Source: Hippophae tibetana
Lineage: Eukaryota > Streptophyta > Magnoliopsida > Rosales > Elaeagnaceae
Assembly: GCA_037013495.1 (NCBI GenBank)
Contig: CM072801.1
Location: forward strand, 81,453,816-81,517,815
Length of the DNA: 64,000 nt
Reading direction: 5' to 3'
Each line of letters starts with the position of its first letter. Within the stretch, counting starts at the first letter, position 1. The position numbers and the translations under genes are program-made. This document shows positions 25,289 through 38,387 of this stretch, piece after piece. The notes beneath the pieces are model-generated. The model was not told where the DNA came from, did no database searches, and saw nothing but the letters and a program-made list of their open reading frames with translations.

Positions 25289-25789
25289 ATAACCTATCGA
25301 TGGTTTTATGATTTTGTCGTAAATTTGCGGTTTACTTACCTTCGATATGATTCAATAGAGCTGTCAATGAGATATTGGATTCGACAAAGGTTTCTTTATT
25401 TATTTGGTCATTAAATCTGTATTCTTCCTAAAAACGTATGGGAGTAGAAAAAGAAAGGGGCTAGTTTTCAAAACTTCAAAAATACGAAAACATTTGATGA
25501 ATCAGACTTCCAACATCAAATGACCTTAACTTTTAACTCGGGTATCGTAACGACTATTATAATATATCAAAATCGGAGCACGTCTCAATCCATACAATAA
25601 TTGTTGGCCTAGAATTGGAACCTGATTTCTGTACCCAAATTCCATCGTTTACATAACTTATCGAGGGTTTGAAGATTTTGTTGTAAATTTCCGGTTTACT
25701 TACTTTCGATTTGAATCGATAGAGCTGTAAATGAGATATTGGATCCGAAAAAGGTTTCTTTATTTTTTTGGTCATTAAATCTGTATTCT
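25289..25789 (+). repeat. Transitional monomers between HOR domains
   Basis: About 1.4 monomers of mixed type: a class A tail with GGATTCGAC near 25378, GGGAGTAGAAAAAG near 25440, CGTCTCAATCC near 25580 and TTTTGTTGTAAATTTCCGG near 25676. It is not part of any tandem HOR I could find. It separates the left domain from the right one, where the TAAATTTTGCGG insertion variant first appears at about 26048. Confidence 0.6.
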
Positions 25790-26882
25790 TCCTAAAAACG
25801 TATGGGAGCAGAAAAAGAAAGGGGCTAGTTTTCAAAACTTCGAAAATACGAAAACATTTGATGAATCAGACTTCCAACATCAAAGGACCCTAACTTTTAA
25901 CTCGGGTATCGTAACGACTATTATAATATATCAAAATCGGAGCTCGTCTCGATCCATACAATAATTTTTGGCCTAGCATTGGAACCTGATTTCTGTACCC
26001 AAATTCCATCGTTTACATAACTTATCGAGGGTTTTAAGATTTTGTCCTAAATTTTGCGGTTTACTTACCTTCGATATGATTCAATAGAGCTGTCAATGAG
26101 ATATTGGTTCCGACAAAGGTTTCTTTATTTATTTGGTCATTAAATCTGTATTCTTCCTAAAAACGTATGGGAGCAGAAAAAGAAAGGGGCTAGTTTTCAA
26201 AACTTCACAAATACGAAAACATTTGATGAATCAGACTTCCAACATCAAATGACCATAACTCTTAACTGGGGTATCGTAACGACTATTATAATATATCAAA
26301 ATCGGAGCTCATCTCGATCCATACAATAATTGTTGGCCTAGCATTGGAACCTGATTTCTGTACCCAAATTCCATCGTTTACATAACCTATCGAGGGTTTG
26401 AAGATTTTGTCGTAAATTTCCGGTTTACTTACTTTCGATTTAAATGGATAGAGCTGTAAATGAGATATTGGATCCGAAAAAGTTTCTTTATTTTTTTGGT
26501 CATTAAATCTGTATTCTTCCTAAAAACGTATGGGAGCAGAAAAAGAAAGGGGCTAGTTTTCAAAACTTCGAAAATACGAAAACATTTGATGAATCAGACT
26601 TCCAACATCAAATGACCATAACTCTTAACTGGGGTATCGTAACGACTATTATAATATATCAAAATCGGAGCTCGTCTCGATCCATACAATAATTGTTGGC
26701 CTAGCATTGGAACCTGATTTCTGTACCCAAATTCCATCGTTTACATAACTTATCGAGGGTTTTAAGATTTTGTCGTAAATTTTGCGGTTTACTTACCTTC
26801 GATATGATTCAATAGAGCTGTCAATGAGATATTGGTTCCGACAAAGGTTTCTTTATTTATTTGGTCATTAAATCTGTGTTCT
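25790..26882 (+). repeat. 3-mer HOR, period 1093 bp, copy 1
   Basis: Three monomers repeated 1093 bp downstream. Shared markers are CAAAGGACCC (25881, 26974), ATAATTTTTGGCC (25961, 27054), TTGTCCTAAATTTTGCGG (about 26042, 27135), GATTTAAATGGATAG (about 26437, 27530), the shortened AAAAAGTTTC (about 26476, 27569) and CTGTGTTCTTCC (about 26875, 27968). The third monomer has CTCTTAACTGGGG here and TTAACTAGGG in copy 2, a local patch of about 60 bp that looks like conversion. Confidence 0.82.
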
Positions 26883-27975
26883 TCCTAAAAACGTATGGGA
26901 GCAGAAAAAGAAAGGGGCTAGTTTTCAAAACTTCGAAAATACGAAAACATTTGATGAATCAGACTTCCAACATCAAAGGACCCTAACTTTTAACTCGGGT
27001 ATCGTAACGACTATTATAATATATCAAAATCGGAGCTCGTCTCGATCCATACAATAATTTTTGGCCTAGCATTGGAACCTGATTTCTGTACCCAAATTCC
27101 ATCGTTTACATAACTTATCGAGGGTTTTAAGATTTTGTCCTAAATTTTGCGGTTTACTTACCTTCGATATGATTCAATAGAGCTGTCAATGAGATATTGG
27201 TTCCGACAAAGGTTTCTTTATTTATTTGGTCATTAAATCTGTATTCTTCCTAAAAACGTATGGGAGCAGAAAAAGAAAGGGGCTAGTTTTCAAAACTTCA
27301 CAAATACGAAAACATTTGATGAATCAGACTTCCAACATCAAGTGACCATAACTCTTAACTGGGGTATCGTAACGACTATTATAATATATCAAAATCGGAG
27401 CTCATCTCGATCCATACAATAATTGTTGGCCTAGCATTGGAACCTGATTTCTGTACCCAAATTCCATCGTTTACATAACCTATCGAGGGTTTGAAGATTT
27501 TGTCGTAAATTTCCGGTTTACTTACTTTCGATTTAAATGGATAGAGTTGTAAATGAGATATTGGATCCGAAAAAGTTTCTTTATTTTTTTGGTCATTAAA
27601 TCTGTATTCTTCCTAAAAACGTATGGGAGCAGAAAAAGAAAGGGGCTAGTTTTCAAAACTTCGAAAATACGAAAACATTTGATGAATCAGACTTCCAACT
27701 TCAAATGACCCTAACTTTTAACTAGGGTATCGTAACGACTATTATAATATATCAAAATCGGAGCTCGTCTCGATCCATACAATAATTGTTGGCCTAGCAT
27801 TGGAACCTGATTTCTGTACCCAAATTCCATCGTTTACATAACTTATCGAGGGTTTTAAGATTTTGTCGTAAATTTTGCGGTTTACTTACCTTCGATATGA
27901 TTCAATAGAGCTGTCAATGAGATATTGGTTCCGACAAAGGTTTCTTTATTTATTTGGTCATTAAATCTGTGTTCT
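26883..27975 (+). repeat. 3-mer HOR, period 1093 bp, copy 2
   Basis: Tandem copy of 25790-26882. Private changes are CATCAAGTGACC near 27337 and CAACTTCAAATG near 27696, each hitting the right arm of the conserved inverted repeat, and GAGTTGTAAATG near 27544. Similarity stops by about 28024. Confidence 0.8.
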
Positions 27976-29799
27976 TCCTAAAAACGTATGGGAGCAGAAA
28001 AAGAAAGGGGCTAGTTTTCAAAACTTCACAAATACGAAAACATTTGATGAATCAGACTTCCAACATCAAATGACCATAACTCTTAACTGGGGTATCGTAA
28101 CGACTATTATAATATATCAAAATCGGAGCTCATCTCGATCCATACAATAATTGTTGGCCTAGCATTGGAACCTGATTTCTCTACCCAAATTCCTTCGTTT
28201 ACATAACTTATCGAGGGTTTGAAGATTTTGTCGTAAATTTGCGGTTTACTTACCTTCGATTTGAATCAATAGAGCTGTAAATGAGATATTGCATCCGACA
28301 AAGGTTTCTTTATTTATTTGGTCCATAAATCTGTATTCTTCCTAAAAAAACTATGGGAGCAGAAAAAGAAAGGGGCTAGTTTTCATAATTTCAAAAATAA
28401 CAAAACATTTGATGAATCAGACTTCCAACATCAAATGACCATAACTTTTGACTGGGGTATCGTAACGACTATTATAATATATCAAATCGGAGCTCGTCTC
28501 CATCCATACAATAATTGTTGGCCTCGGAATGGAACCTGATTTCTGTACCCAAATTCCATTGTGTACATAACCTATCGATGATTTTAAGATTTTGTCGTAA
28601 ATTTGCGGTTTACTTACCTTCGATATGATTCAATAGAGCTGTAAATGAGATATTGGATCCGACAAAGGTTTCTTTATTTATTTGGTCCATAAATCTGTAT
28701 TCTTCCTAAAAACGTATGGGAGCAGAAAAAGAAAGGGGCTAGTTTTCAAAACTTCGAAAATAAGAAAACATTTGATGAATCAGACTTCCAACATCAAAGG
28801 ACCCTAACTTTTAACTCGGGTATCGTAACGACTATTATAATATATCAAAATCGGAGCTCGTCTCGATCCATACAATAATTGTTGGCCTAGCATTGGAACC
28901 TGATTTCTGTACCCAAATTCCATTGTGTACATAACCTATCGATGATTTTAAGATTTTGTCGTAAATTTGCGGTTTACTTACCTTCGATATGATTCAATAG
29001 AGCTGTCAATGAGATATTGGTTTCGACAAAGGTTTTTTATTTATTTGGTCATTAAATCTGTATTCTTCCTAAAAACGTATGGGAGCAGAAAAAGAAAGGG
29101 TCTAGTTTTCAAAACTTCAAAAATACGAAAACATTTGATGAATCAGACTTCCAACATCAAATGACCATAACTTTTAACTCGGGTATCGTAACGACTATTA
29201 TAATATATCAAAATCGGAGCACGTCTCGATCCATACCATAATTGTTGGCCTAGAATTGGAACCTGATTTCCGTACCCAAATTCCATCGTTTACATAACTT
29301 ATCGAGGGTTTGAAGATTTTGTCGTAAATTTGCAGTTTACTTACTTTCGATTAGAATCGATAGAGCTGTAAATGAGATATTGCATCCGAAAAAGGTTTCT
29401 TTATTTTCTTGGTCATTAAATCTGTATTCTTCCTAAAAACGTATGGGAGCAGAAAAAGAAAGGGGCTAGTTTTCATAATTTCAAAAATAACAAAACATTT
29501 GATGAATCAGACTTCCAACATCAAATGACCCTAACTTTTAACTAGGGTATCGTAACGGCTATTATAATATATCAAAATAGGAGCTCGTCTCGATCCATAC
29601 AATAATTTTTGGCCTAGCATTGGAACCTGATTTCTGTACCCAAATTCCATTGTTTACATAACTTATCGAGGGTTTTAAGATTTTGTCGTAAATTTTGCGG
29701 TTTACTTACCTTCGATATGATTCAATAGAGTTGTCAATGAGATATTGGTTCCGACAAAGGTTTCTTTATTTATTTGGTCATTAAATCTGTATTCTTCCT
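27976..29799 (+). repeat. Irregular monomers without a local tandem HOR
   Basis: About five monomers: one class C (28014-28378), one class A with the rare CTCCATCCATAC near 28497, two adjacent monomers sharing CATTGTGTAC and CGATGATTTTAAG (near 28558 and 28921), then a unit with a shortened GGTTTTTTATTTATT near 29032 and one with TGCAGTTTAC and GATTAGAATCG near 29332-29356. The GGTTTTTTATT type recurs near 37409, 42145, 47608 and 49429, so this monomer family was later amplified elsewhere. Confidence 0.65.
28014..28378 (+). repeat. Representative class C monomer (365 bp)
   Basis: This unit has a class B-like body (CAAAATCGG, GAGCTCATCTCG, CCTAGCATTGG) followed by CTCTACCCAAATTCCTTCG and a distinctive tail: GATTTGAATCAATAG, GCATCCGAC, GGTCCATAAATC, then a run of A before CTATGGGAG. 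The longer A-run makes it one base longer than class B. The next monomer opens with the class A head CATAATTTC. The C tail plus A head is what leaves a 73-codon frame open on the plus strand at many places; I regard that frame as incidental. Confidence 0.8.
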
Positions 29800-30527
29800 A
29801 AAAACGTATGGGAGCAGAAAAAGAAAGGGGCTAGTTTTCAAAACTTCACAAATACGAAAACATTTGATGAATCAGACTTCCAACATCAAATGACCATAAC
29901 TCTTAACTGGGGTATCGTAACGACTATTATAATATATCAAAATCGGAGCTCATCTCGATCCATACAATAATTGTTGGCCTAGCATTGGAACCTGATTTCT
30001 GTACCCAAATTCCATCGTTTACATAACTTATCGAATGTTTGAAGTTTTTGTCGTAAATTTCCGGTTTACTTACTTTCGATTTGACTCGATAGAGCTGTAA
30101 ATGAGATATTGGATCCGAAAAAGGTTTCTTTATTTTTTTGGTCATTAAATCTGTATTCTTCCTAAAAACGTATGGGAGCAGAAAAAGAAAGGGGCTAGTT
30201 TTCAAAACTTCGAAAATACGAAAACATTTGATGAATCAGACTTCCAACATCAAATGACCATAACTTTTAACTAGGGTATCGTAACGACTATTATAATATA
30301 TCAAAATCGGAGCTCATCTCGATCCATACAATAATTGTTGGCCTAGCATTGGAACCTGATTTCTCTACCCAAATTCCTTCGTTTACATAACTTATCGAGG
30401 GTTTGAAGATTTTGTCGTAAATTTGCGTTTTACTTACTTTCGATTTGAATCGATAGAGCTGTAAATGAGATATTGCATCCGAAAAAGGTTTCTTTATTTT
30501 TTTGGTCATTAAATCTGTATTCTTCCT
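29800..30527 (+). repeat. Dimer HOR, period ~728 bp, copy 1
   Basis: Two monomers repeated 728 bp downstream. The marker TCGAATGTTTGAAG lies at 30031 and 30759, followed by a CTCTACCCAAATTCCTTCG monomer at about 30363 and 31090. The first monomer carries GAAGTTTTTGTCG near 30041. Confidence 0.75.
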
Positions 30528-31157
30528 AAAAACGTATGGGAGCAGAAAAAGAAAGGGGCTAGTTTTCAAAACTTCACAAATACGAAAACATTTGATGAAT
30601 CAGACTTCCAACATCTAATGACCATAACTCTTAACTGGGGTATCGTAACGACTATTATAAAATATCAAAATCGGAGCTCATCTCGATCCATACAATAATT
30701 GTTGGCCTAGCATTGGAACCTGATTTCTGTACCCAAATTCCATCGTTTACATAACTTATCGAATGTTTGAAGATTTTGTCGTAAATTTCGGTTTACTTAC
30801 TTTCGATTTGAATCGATAGAGCTGTAAATGAGATATTGGATCCGAAAAAGGTTTCTTTATTTTTTTGGTCATTAAATCTGTATTCTTCCTAAAAACGTAT
30901 GGGAGCAGAAAAAGAAAGGGGCTAGTTTTCAAAACTTCGAAAATACGAAAACATTTGATGAATCAGACTTCCAACATCAAATGACCATAACTTTTAACTA
31001 GGGTATCGTAACGAATATTATAATATATCAAAATCGGAGCTCATCTCGATCCATACAATAATTGTTGGCCTAGCATTGGAACCTGATTTCTCTACCCAAA
31101 TTCCTTCGTTTACATAACTTATCGAGGGTTTGAAGATTTTGTCGTAAATTTGCGGTT
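30528..31157 (+). repeat. Dimer HOR, period ~728 bp, copy 2
   Basis: Follows copy 1 but has small lesions: CATCTAATGACC near 30612 breaks the inverted repeat, TATTATAAAATATC near 30652 breaks the palindrome, and one base is missing in AATTTCGGTTTAC near 30784, so the offset falls to 727 afterwards. Both core motifs are damaged in the same monomer. Confidence 0.72.
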
Positions 31158-31570
31158 TACTTACCTTCGATTTGAATCAATAGAGCTGTAAATGAGATAT
31201 TGCATCCGACAAAGGTTTCTTTATTTATTTGGTCAATAAATCTGTATTCTTCCTAAAAAAACTATGGGAGCAGAAAAAGAAAGGGACTAGTTTTCATAAT
31301 TTCAAAAATAACAAAACATTTGATGAATTACACTTCCAACATCAAATGACCATAACTTTTGACTGGGGTATCGTAACGACTATTATAATATATCAAATCG
31401 GAGCTCGTCTCGATCCATACAATAATTGTTGGCCTCGGAATGGAACCTGATTTCTGTACCCAAATTCCATCGTGTACATAACCTATCGATGGTTTTAAGA
31501 TTTTGTCGTAAATTTGCGGTTTACTTACCTTCGATATGATTCAATAGAGCTGTCAATGAGATATTGGTTC
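31022..31570 (+). repeat. 1.5-monomer segment shared with 33208-33756
   Basis: Carries the rare GAATTACACTTCC (about 31325 and 33511). The offset is 2186 bp, six monomers. The start of the segment is class C and the rest class A. This copy has AAAGGGACTAG near 31281 as a private change. Confidence 0.65.
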
Positions 31571-31649
31571 CGACAAAGGTTTCTTTATTTATTTGGTCAT
31601 TAAATCTGTATTCTTCCTAAAAACGTATGGGAGCAGAAAAAGAAAGGGG

Positions 31650-33200
31650 CTAGTTTTCAAAACTTCGAAAATACGAAAACATTTGATGAATCAGACTTCC
31701 AACATCAAATGACCATAACTTTTAACTAGGGTATCGTAACGACTATTATAATATATCAAAATCGGAGCTCGTCTCGATCCATACAATAATTGTTGGCCTA
31801 GCATTGGAACCTGATTTCTCTACCCAAATTCCATCGTTTACATAACTTATCGATGGTTTGATGATTTTGTCGTAAATTTGCGGTTTACTTACCTTCGATT
31901 TGAATCAATAGAGCTGTAAATGAGATATTGCATCCGACAAAGGTTTCTTTATTTATTTGGTCAATAAATCTGTATTCTTCCTAAAAAAACTATGGGAGCA
32001 GAAAAAGAAAGGGGCTAGTTTTCATAATTTCAAAAATAACAAAACATTTGATGAATCAGACTTCCAACATCAAATGACCCTAACTTTTAACTAGGGTATC
32101 GTAACGACTATTATAATATATCAAAATCGGAGCTCGTCTCGATCCATACAATAATTGTTGGCCTAGCATTGGAACCTGATTTCTGTACCCAAATTCCATC
32201 GTTTACATAACCTATCGAGCGTTTGAAGATTTGGTCGTAAATTTCCGGTTTACTTACTTTCGATTTGAATCGATAGAGCTGTAAATGAGATATTGGATCC
32301 CAAAAAGTTTCTTTATTTTTTTGGTCATTAAATCTGTATTCTTCCTAAAAACGTATGGGAGCAGAAAAAGAAAGGGGCTAGTTTTCAAAACTTCGAAAAT
32401 ACGAAAACATTTGATGAATCAGACTTCCAACATCAAATGACCCTAACTTTTAACTAGGGTATCGTAACGACTATTATAATATATCAAAATCGAAGCTCGT
32501 CTCGATCCATACAATAATTGTTGGCCTAGCATTGGAACCTGATTTTTGTACCCAAATTCCATCGTTTACATAACTTATCGAGGGTTTTAAGATTTTGTCG
32601 TAAATTTTGCGGTTTACTTACCTTCGATATGATTCAATAGAGCTGTCAATGAGATATTGGTTCCGACAAAGGTTTCTTTATTTATTTGGTCATTAAATCT
32701 GTGTTCTTCCTAAAAACGTATGGGAGCAGAAAAAGAAAGGGGCTAGTTTTCAAAACTTCACAAATACGAAAACATTTGATGAATCAGACTTCCAACATCA
32801 AATGACCATAACTCTTAACTGGGGTATCGTAACGACTATTATAATATATCAAAATCGGAGCTCATCTCGATCCATACAATAATTGTTGGCCTAGCATTGG
32901 AACCTGATTTCTCTACCCAAATTCCTTCGTTTACATAACTTATCGAGGGTTTGAAGATTTTGTCGTAAATTTACGGTTTACTTACCTTCGATTTGAATCA
33001 ATAGAGCTGTAAATGAGATATTGCATCCGACAAAGGTTTCTTTATTTATTTGGTCCATAAATCTGTATTCTTCCTAAAAAAACTATGGGAGCAGAAAAAG
33101 AAAGGGGCCAGTTTTCATAATTTCAAAAATAACAAAACATTTGATGAATCAGACTTCCAACATCAAATGACCATAACTTTTGACTGGGGTATCGTAACGA
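31650..33200 (+). repeat. Segment shared with 36022-37210, which lacks one monomer
   Basis: The part to about 32180 matches 36022-36550 at +4371 to +4372 bp (marker CGATGGTTTGATG at 31851 and 36222). The part from about 32400 matches at +4008 (markers CGAAGCTCG at 32491/36499 and GTGTTCTTCC at 32701/36709). The rare GGGGCCAG is at 33104 and 37113. The change of offset equals one monomer, so this copy has one extra unit (about 32180-32400 onward, with CGAGCGTTTGAAG and GATCCCAAAAAG) or the other lost one. Confidence 0.7.
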
Positions 33201-33207
33201 CTATTAT

Positions 33208-33756
33208 AATATATCAAAATCGGAGCTCATCTCGATCCATACAATAATTGTTGGCCTAGCATTGGAACCTGATTTCTCTACCCAAATTCCTTCGTTTACA
33301 TAACTTATCGAGGGTTTGAAGATTTTGTCGTAAATTTGCGGTTTACTTACCTTCGATTTGAATCAATAGAGCTGTAAATGAGATATTGCATCCGACAAAG
33401 GTTTCTTTATTTATTTGGTCAATAAATCTGTATTCTTCCTAAAAAAACTATGGGAGCAGAAAAAGAAAGGGGCTAGTTTTCATAATTTCAAAAATAACAA
33501 AACATTTGATGAATTACACTTCCAACATCAAATGACCATAACTTTTGACTGGGGTATCGTAACGACTATTATAATATATCAAATCGGAGCTCGTCTCGAT
33601 CCATACAATAATTGTTGGCCTCGGAATGGAACCTGATTTCTGTACCCAAATTCCATCGTGTACATAACCTATCGATGGTTTTAAGATTTTGTCGTAAATT
33701 TGCGGTTTACTTACCTTCGATATGATTCAATAGAGCTGTCAATGAGATATTGGTTT
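33208..33756 (+). repeat. Second copy of the 31022-31570 segment
   Basis: Class C body then class A head with GAATTACACTTCC near 33511. Downstream it continues with GGATTCTTTATT near 33774, a form seen again near 43974, 51248, 58889, 61071 and 62164. Confidence 0.65.
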
Positions 33757-36021
33757 CGACAAAGGATTCTTTATTTATTTGGTCATTAAATCTGTATTCT
33801 TCCTAAAAACGTATGGGAGCAGAAAAAGAAAGGGGCTAGTTTTCAAAACTTCAAAAATACGAAAACATTTGATGAATCAGACTTCCAACATCAAAGGACC
33901 CTAACTTTTAACTCGGGTATCGTAACGACTATTATAATACATCAAAATTGGAGCACGTCTCGATCCATACAATAATTGTTGGCCTAGAATTGGAACCTGA
34001 TTTCCGTACCCAAATTCCATGGTTTACATAACCTATCGATGGTTTTAAGATTTTGTCGTAAATTTCCGGTTTACTTACCTTCGATATGATTCGATAGAGC
34101 TGTCAATGAGATATTGGTTTCGACAAAGGTTTCTTTTTTTATTTGGTCATTAAATCTGTATTCTTCCTAAAAACGTATGGGAGCAGAAAAAGAAAGGGGC
34201 TAGTTTTCAAAACTTCAAAAATACGAAAACATTTGATGAATCAGACTTCCAACATCAAATGACCATAACTTTTAACTAGGGTATCGTAACGACTATTATA
34301 ATATATCAAAATCGGAGCTCGTCTCGATCCATACAATAATTGTTGGCCTAGCATTGGAACCTGATTTCTCTACCCAAATTCCATCGTTTACATAACTTAT
34401 CGAGAGTTTGATGATTTTGTCGTAAATTTGCGGTTTACTTACCTTCGATTTGAATCAATAAAGCTGTAAATGAGATATTGCATCCGACAAAGGTTTCTTT
34501 ATTTATTTGGTCAATAAATCTGTATTCTTCCTAAAAAAACTATGGGAGCAGAAAAAGAAAGGGGCTAGTTTTCATAATTTCAAAAATAACAAAACATTTG
34601 ATGAATCAGACTTCAAACATCAAATGACCATAACTTTTGACTGGGGTATCGTAACGACTATTATAATATATCAAATCGGAGCTCGTCTCGATCCATACAA
34701 TAATTGTTGGCCTCGGAATGGAACCTGATTTCTGTACCCAAATTCCATCGTGTACATAACCTATTGATGGTTTTAAGATTTTGTCGCAAATTTACGGTTT
34801 ACTTACTTTCGATATGAATCGATAGAGCTGTCAATGAGATATTGGTTTCGACAAAGGTTTTTTATTTATTTGGTCATTAAATCTGTATTCTTCCTAAAAA
34901 CGTATGGGAGCAGAAAAAGAAAGGGGCTAGTTTTTAAAACTTCAAAAATACGAAAACATTTAATGAATCAGACTTCCAACATCAAATGACCATAACTTTT
35001 AACTCGGGTATCGTAACGACTATTATAATATATCAAAATCGGAGCACATCTCGATCCATAAAATAATTGTTGGCCTAGAATTGGAACCTGATTTCCGTAC
35101 CCAAATTCCATCGTTTACATAACTTATCGAGGGTTTGAAGATTTTGTTGTAAATTTCCGGTTTACTTACTTTCGATTTGAATCGATAGAGCTGTAAATGA
35201 GATATTGGATCCGACAAAGGTTTCTTTATTTTTTTGGTCATTAAATCTGTATTCTTCCTAAAAACTTATGGGAGCAGAAAAAGAAAGGGGCTAGTTTTCA
35301 AAACTTCGAAAATACGAGAACATTTGATGAATCAGACTTCCAACATCAAATGACCATAACTTTTAACTAGGGTATCGTAACGACTATTATAATATATCAA
35401 AATCGGAGCTCCTCTCGATCCATACAATAATTGTTGGCCTAGCATTGGAACCTGATTTCTGTACCCAAATTCCATCGTTTACATAACTTATCGAGGGTTT
35501 GAAGATTTTGTCGTAAATTTCCGGTTTACTTACTTTCGATTTGAATCGATAGAGCTGTAAATGAGATATTGCATCCGACAAAGGTTTCTTTATTTATTTT
35601 GTCAATAAATCTGTATTCTTCCTAAAAAAACTGTGGGAGCAGAAAAAGAAAGAGGCTAGTTTTCATAATTTCAAAAATAACAAAACATTTGATGAATCAG
35701 ACTTCCAACATCAAATGACCCTAACTTTTAACTAGGGTATCGTAACGACTATTATAATATATCAAAATCGGAGCTCGTCTCGATCCATACAATAATTGTT
35801 GGCCTAGCATTGGAACCTGATTTCTGTACCCAAATTCCATCGTTTACATAACTTATCGAGGGTTTTAAGGTTTTGTCGTAAATTCTGCGGTTTACTTACC
35901 TTCGATATGATTCAATAGAGCTGTCAATGAGATATTGGTTCCGACAAAGGTTTCTTTATTTATTTGGTCATTAAATCTGTATTCTTCCTAAAAACGTATG
36001 GGAGCAGAAAAAGAAAGGGGC
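33757..36021 (+). repeat. Irregular monomers, relatives of 51.4-52.7 kb
   Basis: About six monomers. Markers CCATGGTTTACATAACC (about 34017), TTCTTTTTTTATTTGG (about 34130), GACTTCAAACATC (34609), CTATTGATGGTTTTAAG (about 34762) and TTTACGGTTTAC (about 34791) recur in the same order near 51503, 51614, 52457, 52610 and 52639. Offsets are about 17.5 to 17.85 kb. The copies are not adjacent, so the block was copied or the array between them was expanded. Confidence 0.65.
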
Positions 36022-37210
36022 TAGTTTTCAAAACTTCGAAAATACGAAAACATTTGATGAATCAGACTTCCAACATCAAATGACCATAACTTTTAACTAG
36101 GGTATCGTAACGACTATTATAATATATCAAAATCGGAGCTCGTCTCGATCCATACAATAATTGTTGGCCTAGCATTGGAACCTGATTTCTCTACCCAAAT
36201 TCCATCGTTTACATAACTTATCGATGGTTTGATGATTTTGTCGTAAATTTGCGGTTTACTTACCTTCGATTTGAATCAATAGAGCTGTAAATGAGATATT
36301 GCATCCGACAAAGGTTTCTTTATTTATTTGGTCAATAAATCTGTATTCTTCCTAAAAAAACTATGGGAGCAGAAAAAGAAAGGGGCTAGTTTTCATAATT
36401 TCAAAAATAACAAAACATTTGATGAATCAGACTTCCAACATCAAATGACCCTAACTTTTAACTAGGGTATCGTAACGACTATTATAATATATCAAAATCG
36501 AAGCTCGTCTCGATCCATACAATAATTGTTGGCCTAGCATTGGAACCTGATTTCTGTACCCAAATTCCATCGTTTACATAACTTATCGAGCGTTTTAAGA
36601 TTTTGTCGTAAATTTTGCGGTTTACTTACCTTCGATATGATTCAATAGAGCTGTCAATGAGATATTGGTTCCGACAAAGGTTTCTTTATTTATTTGGTCA
36701 TTAAATCTGTGTTCTTCCTAAAAACGTATGGGAGCAGAAAAAGAAAGGGGCTAGTTTTCAAAACTTCACAAATACGAAAACATTTGATGAATCAGACTTC
36801 CAACATCAAATGACCATAACTCTTAACTGGGGTATCGTAACGACTATTATAATATATCAAAATCGGAGCTCATCTCGATCCATACAATAATTGTTGGCCT
36901 AGCATTGGAACCTGATTTCTCTACCCAAATTCCTTCGTTTACATAACTTATCGAGGGTTTGAAGATTTTGTCGTAAATTTGCGGTTTACTTACCTTCGAT
37001 TTGAATCAATAGAGCTGTAAATGAGATATTGCATCCGACAAAGGTTTCTTTATTTATTTGGTCCATAAATCTGTATTCTTCCTAAAAAAAACTATGGGAG
37101 CAGAAAAAGAAAGGGGCCAGTTTTCATAATTTCAAAAATAAGAAAACATTTGATGAATCAGACTTCCAACATCAAATGACCATAACTTTTGACTGGGGTA
37201 TCGTAACGAC
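36022..37210 (+). repeat. Second copy of the 31650-33200 segment, one monomer shorter
   Basis: Shares CGATGGTTTGATG, CGAAGCTCG, CTGTGTTCTTCC and GGGGCCAG with the upstream segment. It carries one additional A in the A-run before CTATGGG near 37083. Confidence 0.68.
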
Positions 37211-38387
37211 TATTATAATATATCAAATCGGAGCTCGTCTCGATCCATACAATAATTGTTGGCCTAGGAATAGAACCTGATTTCTGTACCCAAATTCCAT
37301 CGTGTACATAACCTATCGATGGTTTTAAGATTTTGTCGTAAATTTGCGGTTTACTTACCTTCGATATGATTCAATAGAGCTGTCAATGAGATATTGGTTT
37401 CGACAAAGGTTTTTTATTTATTTGGTCATTAAATCTGTATTCTTCCTAAAAATGTATTGGAGCAGAAAAAGAAAGGGGCTAGTTTTCAAAACTTCAAAAA
37501 TACGAAAACATTTGATGAATCAGACTTCCAACATCAAATGACCATAACTTTTAACTCGGGTATCGTAACGACTATTATAATATATCAAAATCGGAGCACG
37601 TCTCGATCCATACAATAATTGTTGGCCTAGAATTGGAACCTGATTTCCGTACCCAAATTCCATCGTTTACATAACTTATCGAGGGTTTGAAGATTTTGTC
37701 GTAAATTTGCGGTTTACTTACTTTCGATTTGAATCGATAGAGCTGTAAATGAGATATTGCATCCGAAAAAGGTTTCTTTATTTTTTTGGTCATTAAATCT
37801 GTATTCTTCCTAAAAACGTATGGGAGCAGAAAAAGAAAGGGGCTAGTTTTCAAAACTTCGGATAATACGAAAACATTTGATGAATCAGACTTCCAACATC
37901 AAATGACCCTAACTTTTAACTAGGGTATCGTAACGACTATTATAATATATCAAAATCGGAGCTCATCTCGATGCATACAATAATTGTTGGCCTAGCATTG
38001 GAACCTGATTTCTCTACATAAATTCCTTTGTTTACATAACTTATCGAGGGTTTGAAGATTTTGTCGTAAATTTGCGGTTTACTTACCTTCGATTTGAATC
38101 AATAGAGCTGTAAATGAGATATTGCATCCGAAAAAGGTTTCTTTATTTATTTGGTCAATAAATCTGTATTCTTCCTGACAAACAATCGGAGCAGAAAAAG
38201 AAAGGGGCTAGTTTTCATAATTTCAAAAATACGAAAACATTTGATGAATCAGACTTCCAACATCAAATGACCATAACTCTTAACTGGGGTATCGTAACGA
38301 CTATTATAATATATCAAAATCGGAGCTCATCTCGATCCATACAATAATTGTTGGCCTAGCATTGGAACCTGATTTCTCTACCCAAAT
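37211..38387 (+). repeat. Irregular monomers including one unusually altered unit
   Basis: Begins with a class A / GGTTTTTTATT unit and a class B unit. The monomer at about 37966-38210 has CGATGCATAC, CTCTACATAAATTCCTTTG and CTGACAAACAATCGGAGC, several private changes together. A related, less altered unit (CGATGCATAC, CTGAAAAACTATCGGAGC) lies near 61270-61490, 23.3 kb or 64 monomers away. There is also GGATAATACG near 37860, a one-base insertion. Confidence 0.65.
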
